From contig CAZIRO010000118.1 of the NCBI GenBank assembly GCA_964541595.1, forward strand, positions 1 to 9,187: a stretch of DNA of 9,187 nucleotides. The letters are read 5' to 3'. Under the pieces are notes generated by a model, which was not told the origin of the DNA, made no database searches, and saw only the letters and a program-made list of their open reading frames with translations. The stretch comes from CAZIRO01 sp964541595. Lineage in GTDB: Bacteria > Acidobacteriota > HRBIN11. Every line of letters begins with the position of its first letter. The first letter of the stretch is position 1. Made by a program: the position numbers and the translations under genes. Shown piece after piece: positions 6,039 to 9,187 of the stretch.

Positions 6039-7440
6039 GGGAGTGCGATTACGTAAGTTCGCCTATCAGGTGTTGTGGGCGGTCGATCGGGGTGCAACCG
6101 CCGACGCCGTTCTGGAGAAGTTCCGGGCCCAATTGCGCGAACGTCGGGATCGGGATTTCCTGACCGAAGTGGTCCAAGGTGTGCTGCGTCAGCAGGCGCG
6201 TCTGGATTATATCATGCACCACATTGCGGGCAGTTCATACTATCAGATTGGCCGCTCGGCCCGGATTCTCATTCGCGTTGGCCTGTATCAGTTGTTCTTT
6301 ATGGAACGCGTTCCCGCGTATGCAGCCGTGCACGCCACGACCGAGGTATCACGCCATATCAGTGGGGTATCTACCAGACTCGTCCACGCGATCCTGCGAC
6401 GCGCGGCGGAACTGGAACATTGGGAAACGATCCTGCCGGACCGGGTCGAGAACCCCATTCGTTACCTCGCCGTTCGGTATTCGTTTCCGCAGTGGATCGT
6501 CCGTCGTTGGGTCGATTGGTGGGGAGAGGAAAAGACGGAACGAATACTCACCGCACTCCAGCAGCATCCGCCCGTGTATATCCGCCGTCATATGGAACTG
6601 CCGGACGACCGGTTTGTGCAACTGCTGGCAGAACAGGGACTCACCGTGGAACGTGTAGCATCGATCCCGGACTGTTTTCGCGTCGTGCGCGGCGTTCCAC
6701 AGCGTACGGCAGCGTTCCGCCGCGGATACTTCGCCATTCAGGACGCGGCTTCCCAGATTGTGCCGTTACTCACCCGGGTCGAACCCGGTCAGATGGTACT
6801 GGATGCGTGCGCGGCACCGGGGAACAAGACCACCCGCCTGATCCAGGATATGCAGTATACGGGTACCATCGTCGTGGCGGATATCTCCATCGCCCGGATG
6901 CGTGAAACCGTCACTAACCTGATGCGCTGGTTGCAAAAGACGCGCCTGCAGACGGAAACGTTCCGGATCTGGCCCGTCGTCACAGACATGCGCATGCCGG
7001 CACTTGTGCCGGATCGGCAGTTTGATTGTGTTCTGGTGGACGCGCCCTGTTCGAATCTCGGCGTGGCACATCGGCACCCGGAAGTGAAATGGCGTCTGAC
7101 TCCGGAGAAAATCGCGCAACTCGGGGATCTCCAGGTCGCCCTGCTGACCGGCGTGGCTTCCTATGTACGTCCCGGCGGCCATCTCGTATACGCGGTGTGC
7201 ACACTCGAACGGGAGGAAACCCATGACGTCATCGAACGGTTTTTGCACGAGCGTCCGGATTTTTACCGGATACGGCTGGATACGCGGGACTGGCCGGTAC
7301 CGATCCGCCAGCACGTTCAGGACCGGTACTACTGGGTGGTCTGGCCGGATGTTGCGCCGATGGACGGGTTTTTCGGTGTGGTGTTTCGACGCAAGCGGAT
7401 CCGTGGACGTGTGCATCACGCCCACGGCATCCGCGGTTAG
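5995..7440 (+). CDS. rsmB: 16S rRNA m5C967 methyltransferase RsmB
   Basis: RsmB (also called Sun) uses S-adenosylmethionine to methylate cytosine 967 of 16S rRNA in the cytoplasm. The 481-residue protein (E. coli 429) has the N-terminal NusB-like RNA-binding helices, with stretches such as AYQVLWAVDRG, LRQQARLDYI and YAAVHATTEVSR. The C-terminal Rossmann domain has LDACAAPGNKTT (269-280) for SAM binding, DAPCSNLGV with C352, and YAVCTLEREE with C402, the two cysteines of the RNA m5C methyltransferase mechanism. Two glycines common in E. coli-type enzymes are Asn here (N277 and N354). The ATG at 5995 has GGAG at 5983-5986, spaced 8 bases, which makes the gene start 44 nt inside the deacetylase gene. 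A GTG at 6043 would avoid the overlap, but its possible SD is too close. The gene is probably translated from the operon message. Its stop overlaps the stop of the convergent gene. Confidence 0.93.
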   Translation: MKRPRSPQLVSRIRKGVRLRKFAYQVLWAVDRGATADAVLEKFRAQLRERRDRDFLTEVVQGVLRQQARLDYIMHHIAGSSYYQIGRSARILIRVGLYQLFFMERVPAYAAVHATTEVSRHISGVSTRLVHAILRRAAELEHWETILPDRVENPIRYLAVRYSFPQWIVRRWVDWWGEEKTERILTALQQHPPVYIRRHMELPDDRFVQLLAEQGLTVERVASIPDCFRVVRGVPQRTAAFRRGYFAIQDAASQIVPLLTRVEPGQMVLDACAAPGNKTTRLIQDMQYTGTIVVADISIARMRETVTNLMRWLQKTRLQTETFRIWPVVTDMRMPALVPDRQFDCVLVDAPCSNLGVAHRHPEVKWRLTPEKIAQLGDLQVALLTGVASYVRPGGHLVYAVCTLEREETHDVIERFLHERPDFYRIRLDTRDWPVPIRQHVQDRYYWVVWPDVAPMDGFFGVVFRRKRIRGRVHHAHGIRG

Positions 7441-8153
7441 CGTTCCGCCGTCGGCTCGCCGGCATGACCGGGTTGGTCCGCCATAGTGTGCAGTTGCTGT
7501 ATCGGAACACGACGTTCCCATGCGTTCAAAACGTCGTCCCGGTCCACGCCGCGGACGGTGATCTCCACGATAAACCGATCACCGACAACCATGGCGATGC
7601 TGCCGCGGTGGTCTTTAAAATGAAACTCACGGATTCCCCGCACGCCGTCCTCTTCAAACCCTTTACGGTAATGGTCCATGGTTTCTTCCGATACCATGGA
7701 TGCAAGTGCAAACGCCGCATACAACGGAGGAATAAATGCACCGTCCGTGATCTTCACGGTGGCCTCGCTCTTTCCATCCTCGGTGATGTACGTCTGTTCC
7801 ACATAGGAGTAAGTCCACTCTCCGAAACGCGTGGTGCGGGCATCGAGTCTGTCCGGATCTTTTTTCCAGCCAGGGAGCGGTTCCGGGAGCAGATCCAGGA
7901 GTTCCCGAAAGTGATAGGGTTGTACGGGTTTACGCGCCTGGGCCTTTTTTGCTGCCTCGGCAGTCTTCTTGACCGCTTCGGCCGCCTTACCTATCTGTCG
8001 CATGGCTTCGAAAAATCCCGGTTTTTTCTCTTCCTGCTCTTGCTCCGTCGCCTGTTCGGTTTCTGTTTTTTCACTCTTCTGGATGCACGCAGTCTGGAAT
8101 GGCAGAACCGTTGCCATACCCAGCACAAACACCCAGATCCACACATGTCGCAT
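7437..8153 (-). CDS. Small putative lipoprotein with a charged helical linker
   Basis: The gene reads on the minus strand from ATG at 8153 to TAA at 7439-7437 and encodes 238 residues. The start is fixed by TAAGGAGGA at 8159-8167, 5 bases upstream. Residues 4-19 are hydrophobic and lead to Cys23 in FQTAC. This looks like a lipoprotein signal, but the usual Leu at -3 is Gln. Residues 24-45 are rich in Glu, Gln and Lys. Residues 50-75 form an Ala/Lys-rich likely helix. The folded part follows: FRELLDLLPEPLPGWKKD (82-99), a strand-rich segment to VKITDGAF (133-140), YAAFALASMVS, and GSIAMVVGDRFIVEITVRG (184-202). The arrangement of an LLPEPLPGW segment, an ITD segment and a VGDRF segment feels like a recurring envelope-lipoprotein domain, but I cannot name it. 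No enzyme motif is seen. It has its own promoter and converges on rsmB. Confidence 0.85.
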   Translation of the reverse strand: MRHVWIWVFVLGMATVLPFQTACIQKSEKTETEQATEQEQEEKKPGFFEAMRQIGKAAEAVKKTAEAAKKAQARKPVQPYHFRELLDLLPEPLPGWKKDPDRLDARTTRFGEWTYSYVEQTYITEDGKSEATVKITDGAFIPPLYAAFALASMVSEETMDHYRKGFEEDGVRGIREFHFKDHRGSIAMVVGDRFIVEITVRGVDRDDVLNAWERRVPIQQLHTMADQPGHAGEPTAER

Positions 8154-8158
8154 ACACG

Positions 8159-8167
8159 TCCTCCTTA
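8159..8167 (-). promoter_or_regulatory. Strong ribosome binding site of the lipoprotein gene
   Basis: On the minus strand TAAGGAGGA ends 5 bases before the ATG at 8153. It is close to a full match to the anti-Shine-Dalgarno sequence and overrules longer in-frame starts upstream, which would put the signal peptide inside the protein. Confidence 0.85.
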
Positions 8168-8182
8168 CGGATTTCAGAGAGT

Positions 8183-8290
8183 TCCGGGGTTTTACAAGTA
8201 TACACCAGACCGAAAGAATTTTCCACTCGCGCCATCGGGGATTGGCAGCAGCACGCGGGACATCGGACTGTTTGCGCCGTCCGGGGTTTT
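8183..8290. repeat. 11-bp direct repeat flanking the lipoprotein promoter
   Basis: TCCGGGGTTTT occurs exactly at 8183-8193 and 8280-8290, 97 bases apart start to start. One copy overlaps the predicted transcription start of the lipoprotein gene and the other lies upstream of its -35 element. The spacing and position would suit a pair of regulator sites, but it could be a chance match. Confidence 0.5.
8197..8226 (-). promoter_or_regulatory. Candidate promoter of the lipoprotein gene
   Basis: Read on the minus strand, TATACT (8202-8197) matches 5 of 6 bases of the -10 consensus. A weak -35, GTGGAA (8226-8221), lies 18 bases upstream. Transcription would start near 8190, leaving a leader of about 37 nt with the ribosome binding site. 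This makes the lipoprotein gene transcribable apart from the upstream transporter gene. Confidence 0.5.
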
Positions 8291-8297
8291 GGATCGC

Positions 8298-8322
8298 CGA
8301 CATGTGACGTTGCTTCATGTCG
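8298..8322. repeat. Perfect 7-bp inverted repeat between transporter and lipoprotein genes
   Basis: CGACATG (8298-8304) and CATGTCG (8316-8322) are separated by 11 bases. On the plus strand the right arm is followed by TTTTGCGTCTTTG, a broken T-tract. A transcript read in that direction could form a weak hairpin terminator, but no plus-strand gene ends here. On the minus strand it lies about 33 nt after the transporter stop with no T-tract, so it might be an operator or a poor terminator. Confidence 0.4.
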
Positions 8323-8354
8323 TTTTGCGTCTTTGTTACGGCGCAATGGGAATA

Positions 8355-9187
8355 CTACTTTTCGGCGCCGTTCGGGAGCACGAACTCTGCCGTACCGACG
8401 GCCATTTCGGCCGCATACACGTATCGTGTGGCCACGAGGTCACCCGTCACATTCACGACCGTACGGCACATATCCAGAATGCGGTCCACGCCGAGAATGA
8501 TCGCAATGCCTGCCGGATTAATCCCCACGCTCTGCAGCACGACGATCAGTGTGATGATCCCTGCACTCGGCACGCCGGCTGCACCGATGCTGGCCAGCGT
8601 GGCCGTGAGCACGATCGTGAGTTGATCGCCAACCGAGAGGGGAATGCCAAGCAACTGTGCGAGGAATACGGTCACAATGCCCTGATACAGGGCCGTTCCG
8701 TCCATATTGATGGTCGCCCCCAGGGGCAATACGAACCCGGCGATCCGTTCCGGAATTCCGAGTTCCTTTTCTGCGACCTTGATGGATACGGGCAGGGTCG
8801 CCGAACTCGAACTCGTGGTAAACGCAACGATCATGGCTTCGACCAGTCGCCGGTAGAACGCCCAGGGGTGTTCCCGACTGAGGACGATCAGGGATAGCGT
8901 ATACACGATGACCACCTGACTGATCAGTCCGGCAAGCACCACAATGGAAAAGATCAGCAACGGTTTGAGCACGTCCAGGCCGGTCTGCGCCACGACAGTA
9001 CCCATCAATCCCCATACGCCGATAGGCGCAGTCTTCATGATGAGTTCGACCAGGGCGATCGCGACGTCTGTTACCGCATCGAAAAAGTCCACCATAAAGC
9101 GGGCTTTACTGGGCGCGATCGCCGTAATGCCCACGCCAAACAGGAGGGCAAACACGATGAGCGGGAGCATATCGCCGTCAGCGGCAG
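8355..9187 (-). CDS. Glutamate/aspartate-type sodium:dicarboxylate symporter (partial)
   Basis: This is the C-terminal 277 residues or so of a DAACS/SLC1-family carrier. The N-terminal helices lie beyond the right edge. The frame is open across the edge, where codons for AADGD precede MLPLIVFALLFG, so the Met at 9170 is internal. The transport core is clear: the serine-rich hairpin FTTSSSSATLPVSI, GATINMDGTALYQG of TM7, GAAGVPSAGI of hairpin 2 and VDRILDMCRTVVNVTGD of TM8. Compared from memory with the archaeal aspartate transporter GltPh, the TM8 residues equivalent to D390, D394, R397, T398, N401 and D405 are all present. This points to glutamate or aspartate rather than C4-dicarboxylates as substrate, since DctA proteins have a different TM8. 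The position of GltPh R276 in hairpin 1 is Ser. The protein acts in the cytoplasmic membrane, coupling uptake to Na+ or H+. The stop is TAG at 8357-8355. Confidence 0.93.
   Translation of the reverse strand, partial: AADGDMLPLIVFALLFGVGITAIAPSKARFMVDFFDAVTDVAIALVELIMKTAPIGVWGLMGTVVAQTGLDVLKPLLIFSIVVLAGLISQVVIVYTLSLIVLSREHPWAFYRRLVEAMIVAFTTSSSSATLPVSIKVAEKELGIPERIAGFVLPLGATINMDGTALYQGIVTVFLAQLLGIPLSVGDQLTIVLTATLASIGAAGVPSAGIITLIVVLQSVGINPAGIAIILGVDRILDMCRTVVNVTGDLVATRYVYAAEMAVGTAEFVLPNGAEK

Noticed and set aside
8339..8370. CGGCGC and GCGCCG as a terminator for the transporter gene
   Set aside because: The stem is only 6 bp with a 20-base loop, overlaps the coding sequence, and is not followed by a T-tract.
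7464..8897. 477-codon open frame on the plus strand opposite the lipoprotein and transporter genes
   Set aside because: It spans two real minus-strand genes and the space between them, and its peptide looks like random back-translation of those genes.

Overview
The window is GC-rich bacterial DNA with tightly packed genes. It carries a housekeeping operon on the + strand and two genes on the - strand. Nothing in it fixes the phylum. The proteins use far more Arg than Lys, starts include GTG and TTG, and Shine-Dalgarno sites are strong (AGAGGAG, GGGGAGGA, TAAGGAGGA). All of this fits a GC-rich, free-living heterotrophic bacterium.

Layout. (1) 2-424, +: the 3' end of an unrecognised, very cysteine-rich protein that enters from the left edge and carries an AT-rich patch. 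(2) 425-903: a 479-base gene-free stretch with a 7-bp tandem repeat (662-703), a short direct repeat and a good sigma70-type promoter (778-807) aimed at sucC. (3) 904-7440, +: five genes that look like one transcription unit: sucC, sucD (4-nt ATGA overlap), a membrane-anchored SGNH-type hydrolase (25-nt gap), an exported two-part protein with a NodB-like polysaccharide deacetylase domain (23-nt gap, TTG start), and rsmB (44-nt overlap). (4) 7437-8153, -: a small lipoprotein-like gene that converges on rsmB so closely that the stop codons share bases. (5) 8154-8354: an intergenic region with the lipoprotein promoter, an 11-bp direct repeat around it and a dyad. (6) 8355-9187, -: the C-terminal two thirds of a glutamate/aspartate-type sodium:dicarboxylate family symporter that runs off the right edge.

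How the genes work together. SucCD makes ATP or GTP from succinyl-CoA in the TCA cycle, and RsmB modifies 16S rRNA. Both are ordinary housekeeping functions. The SGNH and NodB-like proteins between them are both predicted to act outside the cytoplasm and may form a pair that trims acyl or acetyl groups from an envelope polymer; that pairing is inferred from adjacency and fold only. The acidic amino acid importer could feed carbon into the TCA cycle, but it is not in the operon.

I do not see CRISPR arrays, insertion sequences, phage genes, rRNA or tRNA genes, and I see no convincing undescribed system. The points most worth a second look are the Cys-rich tail, the deacetylase/esterase pair tied to sucCD, the heptamer array and the repeats around the lipoprotein promoter.
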